NCBI RefSeq assembly: GCF_024347395.1
Contig: NZ_AP025472.1
Coordinates: 372,001 to 436,000 of the forward strand
Length of the DNA: 64,000 bases
Origin: Vibrio cortegadensis
GTDB lineage: Bacteria; Pseudomonadota; Gammaproteobacteria; Enterobacterales; Vibrionaceae
Direction of reading: 5' to 3'
Below the pieces are notes generated by a model. The model did no database searches. It was not told the DNA's origin and was given only the letters and a program-made list of their open reading frames with translations. The translations under genes and the position numbers were made by a program. Of the stretch, positions 8,517 to 18,517 are shown piece after piece. How positions within the stretch are numbered: the stretch's first letter is position 1; each line of letters opens with the position of its first letter.

Positions 8517-8556
8517 AGTTGCGTACTGCAACTTAATTTAGTTGCGAATGGCAACT
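8517..8556. promoter_or_regulatory. Tandem palindromic operator of the MarR-GNAT gene
   Basis: Two copies of a perfect 17-bp palindrome AGTTGC-N5-GCAACT, at 8517-8533 and 8540-8556. The centres are 23 bp apart, about two helical turns, so two dimers would bind on one face. They lie 18 bases upstream of the start codon of the MarR-GNAT gene, as expected of a MarR autoregulatory site. Confidence 0.8.
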
Positions 8557-8737
8557 ATGTCAATAAGCATCATTTATTCATCATTAATGATTAATAAATC
8601 AATAGCTTAAATATATAAAAAGCACGCATGTGTCGTTATTTATAAATTGATTTAAACTATCTGTTTCTGTATTTTCTTGGTAGATGTGCGCAAAGACGTA
8701 TATGAATTTTTACTACTGTCAGATGGAATCATAGAAA

Positions 8738-9910
8738 ATGGACAAGAATGAGTTAGAAACCCAGGTTGCTTTTAGTGGTCAGGGTAAAGAGTATTTCGGG
8801 ATTTGGATTGTTAATATCTTATTATCAATCATTACGCTGGGTATTTATTCTGCGTGGGCGAAGGTTCGTAATAAACGGTACTTTTATGGAAATACAGCGA
8901 TTAGTGGTGATTGCTTTGAATATCACGGCAAACCGATACAAATATTGAAAGGTCGTATTATCGCAATGATCTGCGTTGTGGCTTGGGGTGTCAGCAATCA
9001 ATTTTCGCCTCAAATTTCATTGGTACTATTGGTTGTTTTTTTTGCACTTCTGCCATTATTAGCTCGTAGTAATGCTCGTTTTGATGCTGCAATGACAAGC
9101 TTTCGCAATGTTCATTTTTCCTTTCAAGGCACGACTTCAGGAGCTTATTGGGCAATACTTGGACGCGGCCTCATTGTTATGGTTGGCTTCATCGCAGCGA
9201 TTGCTGTAACCGTATTTGCTATGAAAGCGAGTATGATTGCTGGTGGTATTGCGATTCTATTATTGATGCCTGCTTATGTTTATCTTCAATCTTGGTCATT
9301 GGTCGGTATTGCTAATTATTTCTCGAATGGTTATTGCTATGGTGATCGTCAGTTTAAAGCAGACTACCAAAACAGTTTTTATTTTAAAGTGTATTTAAAG
9401 GGTATGATTGCTTGGACTTTAATATCGGTTGTTGCCGCTTTGGTATTCTTTAGTGTGGCAGGCTTTAATTTAATCAATAATCCAGACTCGCTTGCTGAAG
9501 TGGCTAATAGTGGTAGTTTGGCTTCAATGATTACAATTTTTTATTTTGGTTTCATTGTGATGAGTATGGCGATTGCTGCCTATATTCGGGTGACAATAAG
9601 AAATTATACGTTTTCAGAGTTAGTGCTTGATAGTAAAGAAGGTGAAGCGGATTCTGCACTAAGCTTTTCGTCGACGTTAACCGTTACAAGTTATATTTCA
9701 TTGGTGGTAACGAACTTCTTACTTCAAGTATTTACTCTTGGCTTAGCTAGGCCGTGGGTTATGGTTCGAACGATGAGTTACTTATCAGAGAACACTTATG
9801 TTCAAGGGAATTTGGACCTATTACTGGTCAATGATCAAGCTTCAGATGTGAGTTCCGCTATTTCAGATGAGATCTCCCAAGCCTTTAATATCGACCTTGG
9901 TATTGGTTAA
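8738..9910 (+). CDS. DUF898 (YjgN-like) integral membrane protein
   Basis: A 390-residue protein with at least six hydrophobic segments (roughly 22-42, 72-90, 92-110, 134-160, 164-190, 220-245, 265-287, 315-340). The family motif YFGIWIVNILLSIITLGIYSAWAKVRNKRYFYGNT (19-53) is repeated in degenerate form near 310-345 (VTNFLLQVFTLGLARPWVMVR), as in other DUF898 proteins. The role is unknown. It ends one base before the start of the M48 peptidase gene, so the two are almost surely translationally coupled and may act together at the inner membrane. Confidence 0.9.
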   Translation: MDKNELETQVAFSGQGKEYFGIWIVNILLSIITLGIYSAWAKVRNKRYFYGNTAISGDCFEYHGKPIQILKGRIIAMICVVAWGVSNQFSPQISLVLLVVFFALLPLLARSNARFDAAMTSFRNVHFSFQGTTSGAYWAILGRGLIVMVGFIAAIAVTVFAMKASMIAGGIAILLLMPAYVYLQSWSLVGIANYFSNGYCYGDRQFKADYQNSFYFKVYLKGMIAWTLISVVAALVFFSVAGFNLINNPDSLAEVANSGSLASMITIFYFGFIVMSMAIAAYIRVTIRNYTFSELVLDSKEGEADSALSFSSTLTVTSYISLVVTNFLLQVFTLGLARPWVMVRTMSYLSENTYVQGNLDLLLVNDQASDVSSAISDEISQAFNIDLGIG

Positions 9911-10906
9911 ATGATATCAGGCGTTGCACACCCGCCTCGTAGCTCCGAACGCTGCGAGGCGACATTAGATGTTTCTCAACCCGATAAAGTTACTCTGAAC
10001 CTTCCGGAAAGGAGCATCTCCGCATATTTAAACCGTGTAGATATTGTGCATGGAGTTGGAGCGTCCCCGACGAAGATTCGATTCCCTGATGGCTCGCAAT
10101 TTATCGCAAGCAGTAATGAGGAGTTGAATCATTATTTGCAAAGTAAGGGACGAAATAGCCTCATTGGTAAGCTTGAGAAAAACATCACCGCTATTTTACT
10201 GAGTAGTTTAGCTTTAGTGCTCCTTACTGTCTCAATATTTACTCATGGCATCCCTTGGCTTACCCATCAGATTGTGGCTAACTTGCCTGATTCAGTTCCT
10301 CAATTGATTGAGAGACAGGTACTGGAATCTTTGGATGAGCAATTGTTTGAACACTCTACTCTTTCACAACAGCAACAGGTTCATATTCGCCAACGTTTTC
10401 ATTCTCACCTTGAGCAGATGGATATTCATGACGAAGTACAATTAGTTTTTCGTTCTTCAGATGTTGGTGCAAATGCTTTTGCTCTCAGTGGTGGAACCAT
10501 TGTTGTTTTGGATGACTTAGTGCGGTTAACGAAAACGGAGAAGCAGCTAGACAGTATTCTATTGCATGAATTAGGTCATATTAAGCATCAGCATGTGATG
10601 AAAGCATTAGTACGTTCTAGCTTGATCTCATCTGCGGTGGCGCTATTGACGGGTGAAAGCTCAGGTGTGATCGATAATTTTACGGGGTTAGGAGTGTTTG
10701 TCGCGAATAATGGGCAGTCTCAAGAAGCGGAGCGTGAAGCCGATGTTTTTGCCTCTGATGCAATGGTTGGGCTGTACGGCTCAAATCAAGCGATGGTAGA
10801 TATGTTTGAGTTGCTAGGGAAGGAAGGACACATGGAGCTACCTACGTGGTTAAGTTCCCATCCTGAGTTGAATGAACGAATTGAGTCATTAAAAAGGGCG
10901 CATTAA
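9911..10906 (+). CDS. M48-family membrane metalloprotease
   Basis: Zinc metallopeptidase of 331 residues. HELGH at 219-223 is the HEXXH motif, and the third ligand region EREADVFASDAM lies about 55 residues later. The N-terminal 80 residues form a small beta-rich domain, and one membrane segment is at about 92-117. A Gln/Ser-rich linker and the protease domain (170-331) follow. Its ATG directly abuts the stop codon of the DUF898 gene. Substrates are unknown; related proteases include the HtpX/LoiP/BepA group, but the architecture here is closer to the uncharacterised DUF898-linked form. A terminator follows. Confidence 0.92.
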   Translation: MISGVAHPPRSSERCEATLDVSQPDKVTLNLPERSISAYLNRVDIVHGVGASPTKIRFPDGSQFIASSNEELNHYLQSKGRNSLIGKLEKNITAILLSSLALVLLTVSIFTHGIPWLTHQIVANLPDSVPQLIERQVLESLDEQLFEHSTLSQQQQVHIRQRFHSHLEQMDIHDEVQLVFRSSDVGANAFALSGGTIVVLDDLVRLTKTEKQLDSILLHELGHIKHQHVMKALVRSSLISSAVALLTGESSGVIDNFTGLGVFVANNGQSQEAEREADVFASDAMVGLYGSNQAMVDMFELLGKEGHMELPTWLSSHPELNERIESLKRAH

Positions 10907-10960
10907 TGATTTGGTGCGAGATCGGCTCAGAAAAGAGTAGGGCTGAATTATTGTGATAAA

Positions 10961-10989
10961 TAAAAAGGGCAGAAAAATCTGCCCTTTAT
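10961..10989. terminator. Bidirectional terminator between the M48 gene and valS
   Basis: Perfect stem AAAGGGCAGA / TCTGCCCTTT with a 4-base loop, and A and T tracts on its two sides. It serves the convergent M48 and valS genes. Confidence 0.88.
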
Positions 10990-11015
10990 ACTTCATTGAT
11001 TAATCAGGGAGTGAA

Positions 11016-13889
11016 TTATAGCGCAGCAATAGTTTGCTTTTGTGCTTCTAACTTCACTAAAGTCTCTTTGTAACCTTCTAGCTTTTCACGCTCTTTAGCG
11101 ATAACGACTTCTGGTGCTTTAGCAACGAAACCTTCGTTACCTAGTTTACCTTCGATACGTTTGATTTCGCCTTGAGTTTTTGCTACTTCTTTATCTAGAC
11201 GAGCAAGCTCTGCATCTTTGTTGATAAGACCCGCCATTGGGATCATCAATTCAGATTTGCCAACCAGTTTAGTCGCACAAGCAGGAGTTACTTCGCCATC
11301 GGCTAGAACTTTAATGTCGTCTAACTTAGCAAGAGAGTTCAGAACGATCATGTTTGCTTCGATACGAGCAGCATCTTTCTCGTCTGCTACTTTGATCATT
11401 ACTTCTAGGCCTTTGCTAGGTGCAATATCGTATTCCGCACGTAAGTTACGGATAGCAGTGATGAAGTTTTTCACCCATTCAATGTCTTCTACGATCTCAG
11501 CATTGAAGTTATCTTCATTAAACTGAGGAAGCGCTTGAGTCATGATTGTCTCACCTTCAACACCATCTACTAGTGGTTTAACACTCTGCCAGATAGATTC
11601 TGTGATGTAAGGAAGAACAGGGTGCGCAAGACGCAGAGTTTTCTCTAGAACCGTGATAAGCGTATAACGAGTCGCTTGTTGTTGAGCTTCAGTGCCTTTC
11701 CAAAGAACAGGTTTCGTTAGCTCTAAGTACCAGTCACAGAATTGGTTCCAGATGAATTCGTAAAGCGTGTTTGCTGCCATGTCTAGACGGTAGTTGTCTA
11801 GATGAGCGTTAAACTCTTTCGCTGCAACTTCAAACTGAGATTCAATCCATTTGTCTGCTAGAGAGAACTCCATGTTTGCACGGTTTTCAGCAGACAGTGA
11901 CATGCCACAATCGTGCTCTTCTGTGTTCATCAGTACGTAACGGCTTGCGTTCCATAGCTTGTTACAGAAGTTACGGTAACCTTCAAGACGCTTCATGTCC
12001 CAGTTGATGTCACGACCTGTTGAAGCCATAGCCGCAAGAGTGAAACGTAGCGCGTCAGTACCGTATGGTTCGATACCGTTTTCGAAGGTTTTACGTGTTG
12101 CTTTTTCGATCTTAGCAGCCATCTTAGGTTGCATCATGTTGCCACAACGCTTCTCTACTAGCTCTTCAAGACCAATACCATCGATCATGTCGATAGGGTC
12201 AAGTACGTTACCTTTCGATTTCGACATCTTGTCGCCGTTTTCATCACGGATAAGACCCGTCATGTAAACTGTTTTGAAAGGTACTTGCGCATTGCCGTCT
12301 TCGTCTTTCACGAAGTGCATGGTCATCATGATCATACGAGCAACCCAGAAGAAGATAATATCAAAACCAGATACTAGAACTTCAGATGGGTGGAATGTTT
12401 TTAGTGCATCTGTGTTTTCAGGCCAGCCTTGCGTGCCGAACGTCCAAAGTGCAGAAGAGAACCAAGTATCGAGAACGTCGTCGTCTTGCTTAAGCACAAC
12501 AACAGGCGCTAGGTTGTTCTTTTCACGAACTTCTTCTTCTGTACGACCTACGTAAACTTTACCTTCATTGTCGTACCATGCTGGGATGCGGTGACCCCAC
12601 CAAAGTTGACGAGAGATACACCAGTCTTGCACGTCACGCATCCACGCAAAGTACATGTTTTCGTATTGCTTAGGAACGAATTGGATTTGACCATCTTCAA
12701 CGGCTTTAACTGCAGGTTCTGCAAGCGGCGCTGTACGCACGTACCATTGGTCAGTCAGCATTGGTTCGATAACTACACCACCACGGTCGCCGTAAGGTAC
12801 GGTTAGGTCGTGATCTTTGATCTCTTCAAGAAGACCAAGTTCTTCGAATTCAGCAACGATAGCTTTACGAGCAGCAAAGCGCTCCATGCCTTGGTATTTA
12901 GCAGGGATGTCTGTTGAGTAAACATCGCTTTCTTCGCCGTTGGTTGTGAATACTTCAGCAGCATCACGGATATCAGCGTTGAACGTTAGGATGTTGATCA
13001 TTGGTAGGTTGTTGCGCTTACCAACTTCGTAATCGTTAAAATCGTGAGCAGGGGTGATTTTCACACAACCTGTACCCTTTTCCATGTCAGCGTGCTCATC
13101 GCCTACGATAGGGATAAGACGGTTAACAACAGGAAGTAGGATCTCTTTACCGATAAGATCTTTGTAGCGAGGATCTTCTGGGTTTACCGCTACGCCAGTG
13201 TCACCAAGCATGGTTTCTGGACGAGTAGTCGCGACAACGATGTAGTCTTTACCATCCGCGGTTTTAACACCGTTCGCTAGAGGGTAGCGGAAGTGCCACA
13301 TGAAACCTTTTTTGTCTTTGTTTTCAACTTCAAGATCAGAAATCGCAGTGTGCAGTTTAGGATCCCAGTTTACTAGACGCTTACCACGGTAGATTAGGTC
13401 TTCTTCGTATAGACGAACGAAGACTTCTTGAGTCGCAGCAGATAAGCCGTCATCCATAGTGAAACGTTCACGGTCCCAGTCTACAGATGCACCTAGGCGA
13501 CGAAGTTGCTTAGTGATCGTGCCACCAGATTCGCCTTTCCATTCCCAGATCTTGTCGATGAAAGCTTCACGGCCGTAGTCGTGTTTTGTTTTGCCTTCTT
13601 CAGCTGCGATCTTACGCTCTACAACCATTTGAGTTGCGATACCTGCGTGGTCAGTACCCACTTGCCAAAGCGTATTTTTACCTTTCATACGCTCTGCACG
13701 GATTAGAGTATCCATGATCGTATCTTGGAACGCGTGACCCATATGTAGGCTACCAGTGACGTTCGGTGGCGGGATCATGATGCTGTAAGCTTCTTTTGAT
13801 GTGTCACCGTGTGGCTTAAAGTAGCCTTTCTCTTCCCAAGTCTTATACAGAGCTTGTTCGATTGATGTTGGGTTATATGTCTTTTCCAT
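11016..13889 (-). CDS. valS: Valyl-tRNA synthetase
   Basis: Charges tRNA-Val in the cytoplasm; class I synthetase with editing domain. The 957-residue length is typical. The HIGH motif appears as GSLHMGHAF (46-54) and the KMSKS motif as GDKMSKSKGN (about 551-560). The CP1 editing domain with TTRPETMLGDT lies near 220, and the C-terminal coiled coil (about 885-955: AELARLDKEVAKTQGEIKRIEGKL) is present. It is the last gene of the pepA-holC-valS series on the minus strand; about 150 bases separate it from holC. Confidence 0.98.
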   Translation of the reverse strand: MEKTYNPTSIEQALYKTWEEKGYFKPHGDTSKEAYSIMIPPPNVTGSLHMGHAFQDTIMDTLIRAERMKGKNTLWQVGTDHAGIATQMVVERKIAAEEGKTKHDYGREAFIDKIWEWKGESGGTITKQLRRLGASVDWDRERFTMDDGLSAATQEVFVRLYEEDLIYRGKRLVNWDPKLHTAISDLEVENKDKKGFMWHFRYPLANGVKTADGKDYIVVATTRPETMLGDTGVAVNPEDPRYKDLIGKEILLPVVNRLIPIVGDEHADMEKGTGCVKITPAHDFNDYEVGKRNNLPMINILTFNADIRDAAEVFTTNGEESDVYSTDIPAKYQGMERFAARKAIVAEFEELGLLEEIKDHDLTVPYGDRGGVVIEPMLTDQWYVRTAPLAEPAVKAVEDGQIQFVPKQYENMYFAWMRDVQDWCISRQLWWGHRIPAWYDNEGKVYVGRTEEEVREKNNLAPVVVLKQDDDVLDTWFSSALWTFGTQGWPENTDALKTFHPSEVLVSGFDIIFFWVARMIMMTMHFVKDEDGNAQVPFKTVYMTGLIRDENGDKMSKSKGNVLDPIDMIDGIGLEELVEKRCGNMMQPKMAAKIEKATRKTFENGIEPYGTDALRFTLAAMASTGRDINWDMKRLEGYRNFCNKLWNASRYVLMNTEEHDCGMSLSAENRANMEFSLADKWIESQFEVAAKEFNAHLDNYRLDMAANTLYEFIWNQFCDWYLELTKPVLWKGTEAQQQATRYTLITVLEKTLRLAHPVLPYITESIWQSVKPLVDGVEGETIMTQALPQFNEDNFNAEIVEDIEWVKNFITAIRNLRAEYDIAPSKGLEVMIKVADEKDAARIEANMIVLNSLAKLDDIKVLADGEVTPACATKLVGKSELMIPMAGLINKDAELARLDKEVAKTQGEIKRIEGKLGNEGFVAKAPEVVIAKEREKLEGYKETLVKLEAQKQTIAAL

Positions 13890-14036
13890 AGTGCTCTTAA
13901 CGGATACTTTGATTATTTAAAACAGGTCAAACTTCATAACTAACGCTTCTCAGAATGTACTGAATCTCAGAGCTTATGCTTCTTAGCGCTTTAGCTCCTC
14001 AAAAATAACTGAGAGCGATTTAGGTATGATGTTTGA

Positions 14037-14486
14037 CTATGGATATTCGATGTCGATGGTTTGCAATTGATACCCTGCCTGACGGTAAACTTTATACCTT
14101 TCACGAGCGAGTTGCTTAGCTTTTTCATCACAGGGAACGAAGTCTATCACTTGAGCAAAGGTTCGAGCAAAGGTTGTCTGATTATCAGCCAAATTTATTA
14201 CCAATTGACGGTTCCAAGTGTGTTTTACACCGGTATAACCGATTTCAATATTGGTTGCATATTTAGGGCCTTCACCCACTAGGTTATGCGCCATGAAGTT
14301 TTCGGGTAGCACTTGCCAAAAATGTTCAGCTATTTGTTCGGCATGTTCTTTGTCATTGCAGTGCAAATAGACTTTTGCATTTTGCTGAACAAAATGACGA
14401 GTAAGAAAAAGCAAATATTGTGCAAAACCATCCTGATTAGCTTGGGGGCCATCAGCACTTACGATGTAAAATGTTGCTGTTTGCAT
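14037..14486 (-). CDS. holC: DNA polymerase III chi subunit
   Basis: HolC bridges the clamp-loader psi subunit to single-strand-binding protein in the replisome. The 149-residue protein begins MQTATFYIV, and has the conserved stretch FLTRHFVQQNAKVYLHCNDKEHAEQIAEHFW and the C-terminal RERYKVYRQAGYQLQTIDI. Its position between pepA and valS is the standard order. A terminator lies between pepA and holC, so holC may have its own promoter. Confidence 0.95.
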   Translation of the reverse strand: MQTATFYIVSADGPQANQDGFAQYLLFLTRHFVQQNAKVYLHCNDKEHAEQIAEHFWQVLPENFMAHNLVGEGPKYATNIEIGYTGVKHTWNRQLVINLADNQTTFARTFAQVIDFVPCDEKAKQLARERYKVYRQAGYQLQTIDIEYP

Positions 14487-14563
14487 AGTGTTTACTCACT
14501 TTTTCTTTATCTCGTTTATCTATATAAGTGTATAGCTGATTGAACTCACAATAATGCGAGCAA

Positions 14564-14589
14564 CAAAAAAGGGCCCTGAGGCCCTTTTA
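14564..14589 (-). terminator. Terminator after pepA
   Basis: Perfect stem AAAAGGGCC / GGCCCTTTT with loop CTGA. The flanking A run gives a T run on the minus strand directly after the pepA stop codon. Confidence 0.88.
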
Positions 14590-16110
14590 CTATTTTGAAG
14601 ATTGCTCTTCAGTTTCTTGGCCACTTCGGTTCAATAAGAATTGGACAAGCATTGAGACCGGACGGCCCGTTGAGCCTTTCGCAGCACCTGACTTCCACGC
14701 AGTACCTGCGCTATCAATGTGTGCCCAGTTGTATTTCTTAGCAAATTTCGATAAGAAACAACCCGCAGTAATGGTGCCACCAGGACGACCACCAATGTTT
14801 GCCATGTCTGCAAATGGGCTTGATAGTTGCTCATGGTACTCATCGGTCATCGGTAGACGCCATGCTCGGTCGCTTGCTTGCTCTGATGCATTCACTAGCT
14901 CATGAGACAGTGGATTGTGATTAGAAAGCACAGCACTAATATGGTGACCAAGCGCCATCACACATGCGCCTGTTAGTGTCGCGACATCGACAACACAATC
15001 TGGTTCGAAACGTTCAACGTAAGTCAGTGCATCACAAAGAACCAAACGTCCTTCAGCATCGGTATTCAATACTTCAACGGTTTGGCCTGACATAGTGGTA
15101 AGGATGTCACCAGGACGGTAAGCATTGCTACCTGGCATATTTTCACAGCCCGCTAGAACGCCAACTACGTTGATTGGCAGGTTCAATTTAGCGAGGGCTT
15201 TCATGGTGCCGAATACCGAGGCTGCGCCACACATGTCGTATTTCATTTCATCCATAGCTTCACCTGGTTTAAGTGAAATACCACCTGAATCAAATGTTAA
15301 GCCTTTTCCGATCAGTACAATTGGTTTGGCATCTGGATCGGCTGCGCCTTTATATTCCATTACTGACATCAGAGATTCATTACGAGAACCTCGACCAACT
15401 GCTAGGTATGAGGTCATACCCAGTTTTTCCATCTCTTCTTCACCGATGATTTTTGTCGTTACCGTTTCAAAATCATCTGCAAGGCGTCTTGCTTGAGAAG
15501 CGAGGTAAGCAGGATTCGCAATATTTGGTGGCATGTTGCCAAGATCTTTCGACGCTTTTACGCCTGAAGAAATAGCAAGGCCATGAGTGATCGCTCTTTC
15601 ACCAAGATTTAACTCACGACGAGTCGGTACATTGAATACTAACTTGCGAAGTGGGCGACGAGTTTCTGGCTTATTGCTTTTGAATTGATCGAAGGTGTAA
15701 AGACCATCTTTAGTTGCTTCAACCGCTTGACGTACTTTCCAGTAGGTATCACGGCCTTTAACGTGCAACTCTGTAAGGAAACAAACAGCTTCCATAGAAC
15801 CTGTCTCATTAAGCGTGCTGATCGTCTTTTGAATTATTTCTTTGTATTGACGTTCACCAAGCTCGCGTTCTTTACCGCAACCGACAAGAAGTACACGTTC
15901 AGACAGAACTCCTGGTACTTGATGCAACAACAGCATTTGACCTGGTTTTCCTTCGAGATCACCACGGCGAAGTAGTGAACTAATATAGCCATCGCTGATT
16001 TTATCTAGCTGCTCAGCGACTGGAGAAAGGCGACGTGGTTCAAACACACCAACAACGATACATGCGCTGCGCTGTTTCTCTGGGCTGCCACTTTTTACAC
16101 TGAACTCCAT
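14590..16110 (-). CDS. pepA: Leucyl aminopeptidase PepA
   Basis: M17 di-metal aminopeptidase, a cytoplasmic hexamer; in E. coli PepA also binds DNA in carAB control and Xer recombination. The 506-residue length fits. The family signature NTDAEGRL, the metal-binding lysine stretch LIGKGLTFDSGGISLKPG and MKYDMCGAASV are present. The start at 16110 is preceded on the minus strand by AGGAG, and gives MEFSVKSG as in Vibrio and E. coli PepA. It is divergent from lptF, with about 190 bases between the two starts. Confidence 0.97.
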   Translation of the reverse strand: MEFSVKSGSPEKQRSACIVVGVFEPRRLSPVAEQLDKISDGYISSLLRRGDLEGKPGQMLLLHQVPGVLSERVLLVGCGKERELGERQYKEIIQKTISTLNETGSMEAVCFLTELHVKGRDTYWKVRQAVEATKDGLYTFDQFKSNKPETRRPLRKLVFNVPTRRELNLGERAITHGLAISSGVKASKDLGNMPPNIANPAYLASQARRLADDFETVTTKIIGEEEMEKLGMTSYLAVGRGSRNESLMSVMEYKGAADPDAKPIVLIGKGLTFDSGGISLKPGEAMDEMKYDMCGAASVFGTMKALAKLNLPINVVGVLAGCENMPGSNAYRPGDILTTMSGQTVEVLNTDAEGRLVLCDALTYVERFEPDCVVDVATLTGACVMALGHHISAVLSNHNPLSHELVNASEQASDRAWRLPMTDEYHEQLSSPFADMANIGGRPGGTITAGCFLSKFAKKYNWAHIDSAGTAWKSGAAKGSTGRPVSMLVQFLLNRSGQETEEQSSK

Positions 16111-16300
16111 GCGTACTCCTACATCCTGAAGACAAATCGAACTAAATGTTAGATAATGATAGTTTACTTGCTGGATCCTGTATTCGAAAGGGCCCTAAAT
16201 AAACCAATTAACACTTAGCTAAAATTAAAAAAATAAAAGGTTCAACGGGAAATTATAGTGATTCAATTAAAAAAACAAGTTTTGTATAGGTAATTTGAGC

Positions 16301-17401
16301 GTGATTATTGTTAGATATTTGATCCGCGAGACACTTAAGAGCCAGTTTGCGATTTTTTTCGTCCTGTTTTTAGTGTTTCTAAGCCAAAAATTTATTAGCG
16401 TTTTGGCCGACGCTACCGATGGCGATATTCCTGCGAGCCTTATTCTTTCGGTTGTTGGTTTGAATATGCCAGCAATGGGGCTGTTGATGCTCCCACTTAG
16501 TCTGTTTATTGGGATCTTGCTGACATTTGGTCGTTTGTACGCCGAAAGTGAAATTGTGGTCATGAACGCGACAGGAATTGGCAATAAGTTTTTAATTCAA
16601 GCGGCACTGTATTTGGCATTGATTACAGGCAGTATCGCTGCATTTAACTCGCTATGGCTTTCACCTTGGAGTCAGGATAAAGAAGCGCAGTTAATGGAAC
16701 AAATCGCTGCGGAAAACAGTGTCGATTTATTAAAGAAAGGACATTTTCAGCGCACTCCGGATGGTTCGTCGGTCGTGTTTATTGACGATATAAAAAATAG
16801 TACATTATCGAATGTCTTTGTTGCTCAGTTATTGCCTAGAGATTCCATTTTACCAAGCGTTATGTTTTCGTCGTCAGGTGTTGTAAAAGAGCTGACAGAT
16901 GGAAGGCAGATCATCTCGATGAGTGATGGTGTCCGATATGAAGGCGTACCGACAAGGCTTGATTATATGGTGACGAAATTTGAAGAATATGATGGGCTAA
17001 TAGGGCAGCGAGAAGTGAAACGCAAAGGTCGAGATTGGGAAGCATTGCCAACATTTGAGCTTCTTACTCATCCAGACCCGAGTGCCAAAGCTGAGCTTCA
17101 ATGGCGTATTTCCTTATTTATTTGTATACCATTATTGACCATGCTAGTTGTACCACTTTCTGCGGTTAATCCTCGTCAAGGTCGATTTGCTAAAATGGGG
17201 CCTGCTATCTTGATCTATTTAGCGTATTTCTTGTCGATTAGTGCGACTAAATCTGCTTTAGAAGATGGAAGTATTCCCGCTTCAATTGGATTGTGGCCCA
17301 TTAATGCCGGGTTGTTAATTGTTGCTGTGGGAGCCAATTTGATGGATAGCATTCCCGTTCGTCGATTTAAAGATATCTTAAGAAAGAAGAGGCTTGCCTA
17401 G
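16301..17401 (+). CDS. lptF: LPS export permease LptF
   Basis: LptF and LptG form the inner-membrane permease of the LptB2FG transporter that moves lipopolysaccharide to the cell surface. The 366 residues comprise an N-terminal half with three membrane helices, a periplasmic beta-jellyroll (about 125-250) and three C-terminal helices with VVPLSAVNPRQGR. I chose GTG 16301, giving MIIVRYLIRETLK, which aligns with the E. coli N-terminus. A TTG at 16295 would add two residues. It is three bases upstream of lptG and divergent from pepA, the standard order. Confidence 0.95.
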   Translation: MIIVRYLIRETLKSQFAIFFVLFLVFLSQKFISVLADATDGDIPASLILSVVGLNMPAMGLLMLPLSLFIGILLTFGRLYAESEIVVMNATGIGNKFLIQAALYLALITGSIAAFNSLWLSPWSQDKEAQLMEQIAAENSVDLLKKGHFQRTPDGSSVVFIDDIKNSTLSNVFVAQLLPRDSILPSVMFSSSGVVKELTDGRQIISMSDGVRYEGVPTRLDYMVTKFEEYDGLIGQREVKRKGRDWEALPTFELLTHPDPSAKAELQWRISLFICIPLLTMLVVPLSAVNPRQGRFAKMGPAILIYLAYFLSISATKSALEDGSIPASIGLWPINAGLLIVAVGANLMDSIPVRRFKDILRKKRLA

Positions 17402-17404
17402 ACT

Positions 17405-18475
17405 GTGTTTAAAATTCTTGATTTGTATATAGGCAGAACAATCATTGCAACCACTTCTTTGGTGTTAGTGACCTTCGTTGGTTTGTCTGGAATTATCAAA
17501 TATGTAGATCAACTGCGAAAAGTCGGCAGAGGAAGTTATGATCTACTGGATGCGTTGTTCTTCGTTATATTGAGTATTCCACGCGACATTGAAATGTTTT
17601 TCCCAATGGCGGCTCTGCTTGGTGCCTTAATTGGGCTTGGAATGATGGCTTCGAGCTCTGAACTCGTGGTGATGCAAGCTGCTGGGTTTTCAAAATTGAA
17701 CATTGGATCTTCTGTTTTGAAAACGGCGATTCCTTTGATGTTGGCGGTAATGCTACTAGGTCAGTGGGGCGCACCACAAGCACAAAAAATTGCTAGGGAA
17801 ATGCGTGCTTTTGCTGTTTCTGGAGGAAGCATTGTCTCTGTTAGAAGTGGTGTTTGGGCTCGTGATGCCAATGATTTTATCTTTATAGGCAAAGTCGATG
17901 ATGACAAGTTATGGGCTTTAAACATGTGGCGATTTAATGCTGACAAGCAGTTAGAGTCCATCATTTCAGCGGAAACGGTAAGCTATTTAAAAGATAATAC
18001 GTGGTTGATGAAAGATGTTCAGATTACCAATATGATGAATGAAGTCGAAATTTCCAAACAACAATTACCTGAATATCGCTGGAAAACATCATTAGCACCA
18101 GACAAGCTTGCTGTGGTGACAGTTAAACCGGGTGAGTTGTCGTTGAGTGGCCTTTATGATTACGTTAATTACCTTAAAGAATCAGAGCAAGATTCATCTC
18201 GTTATGAATTAGCGCTATGGCGGAAAATAACGCAACCATTTTCAATCGCGGTTATGATGCTTATGGCTCTGTCATTTATTTTTGGTCCATTACGTAGTGT
18301 GACCATGGGGGCCAGAATTCTATCGGGTGTTATCGCCGGTTTTACTTTCTATATATCAAGTGAATTTTTCGGACCGTTAAGTCTGGTTTATAACATCCCA
18401 CCAATGTTTGGTGCGATAGCTCCAAGTATCGTATTTTTGACCATCTCGATAATACTGCTCAGAAGAAAGCTATAG
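17405..18475 (+). CDS. lptG: LPS export permease LptG
   Basis: Second permease half of LptB2FG. 356 residues with membrane helices at both ends around a periplasmic jellyroll. Conserved stretches are DLYIGRTI at the start, FFPMAALLGALIGLGMMASSSELVVMQAAGF (about 61-93) and MMLMALSFIFGPLRSV in the C-terminal half. The start is GTG 17405, three bases after the lptF stop; the spacing implies translational coupling. A terminator follows. Confidence 0.95.
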   Translation: MFKILDLYIGRTIIATTSLVLVTFVGLSGIIKYVDQLRKVGRGSYDLLDALFFVILSIPRDIEMFFPMAALLGALIGLGMMASSSELVVMQAAGFSKLNIGSSVLKTAIPLMLAVMLLGQWGAPQAQKIAREMRAFAVSGGSIVSVRSGVWARDANDFIFIGKVDDDKLWALNMWRFNADKQLESIISAETVSYLKDNTWLMKDVQITNMMNEVEISKQQLPEYRWKTSLAPDKLAVVTVKPGELSLSGLYDYVNYLKESEQDSSRYELALWRKITQPFSIAVMMLMALSFIFGPLRSVTMGARILSGVIAGFTFYISSEFFGPLSLVYNIPPMFGAIAPSIVFLTISIILLRRKL

Positions 18476-18479
18476 ATAT

Positions 18480-18512
18480 AAAAATGGAAGACATCGTGTC
18501 TTCCATTTTTTT
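18480..18512. terminator. Bidirectional terminator after lptG
   Basis: Thirteen-pair stem AAAATGGAAGACA / TGTCTTCCATTTT with a 3-base loop. It also lies just past the stop codon of the convergent RDD gene. Confidence 0.9.
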
Positions 18513-18517
18513 GAACT

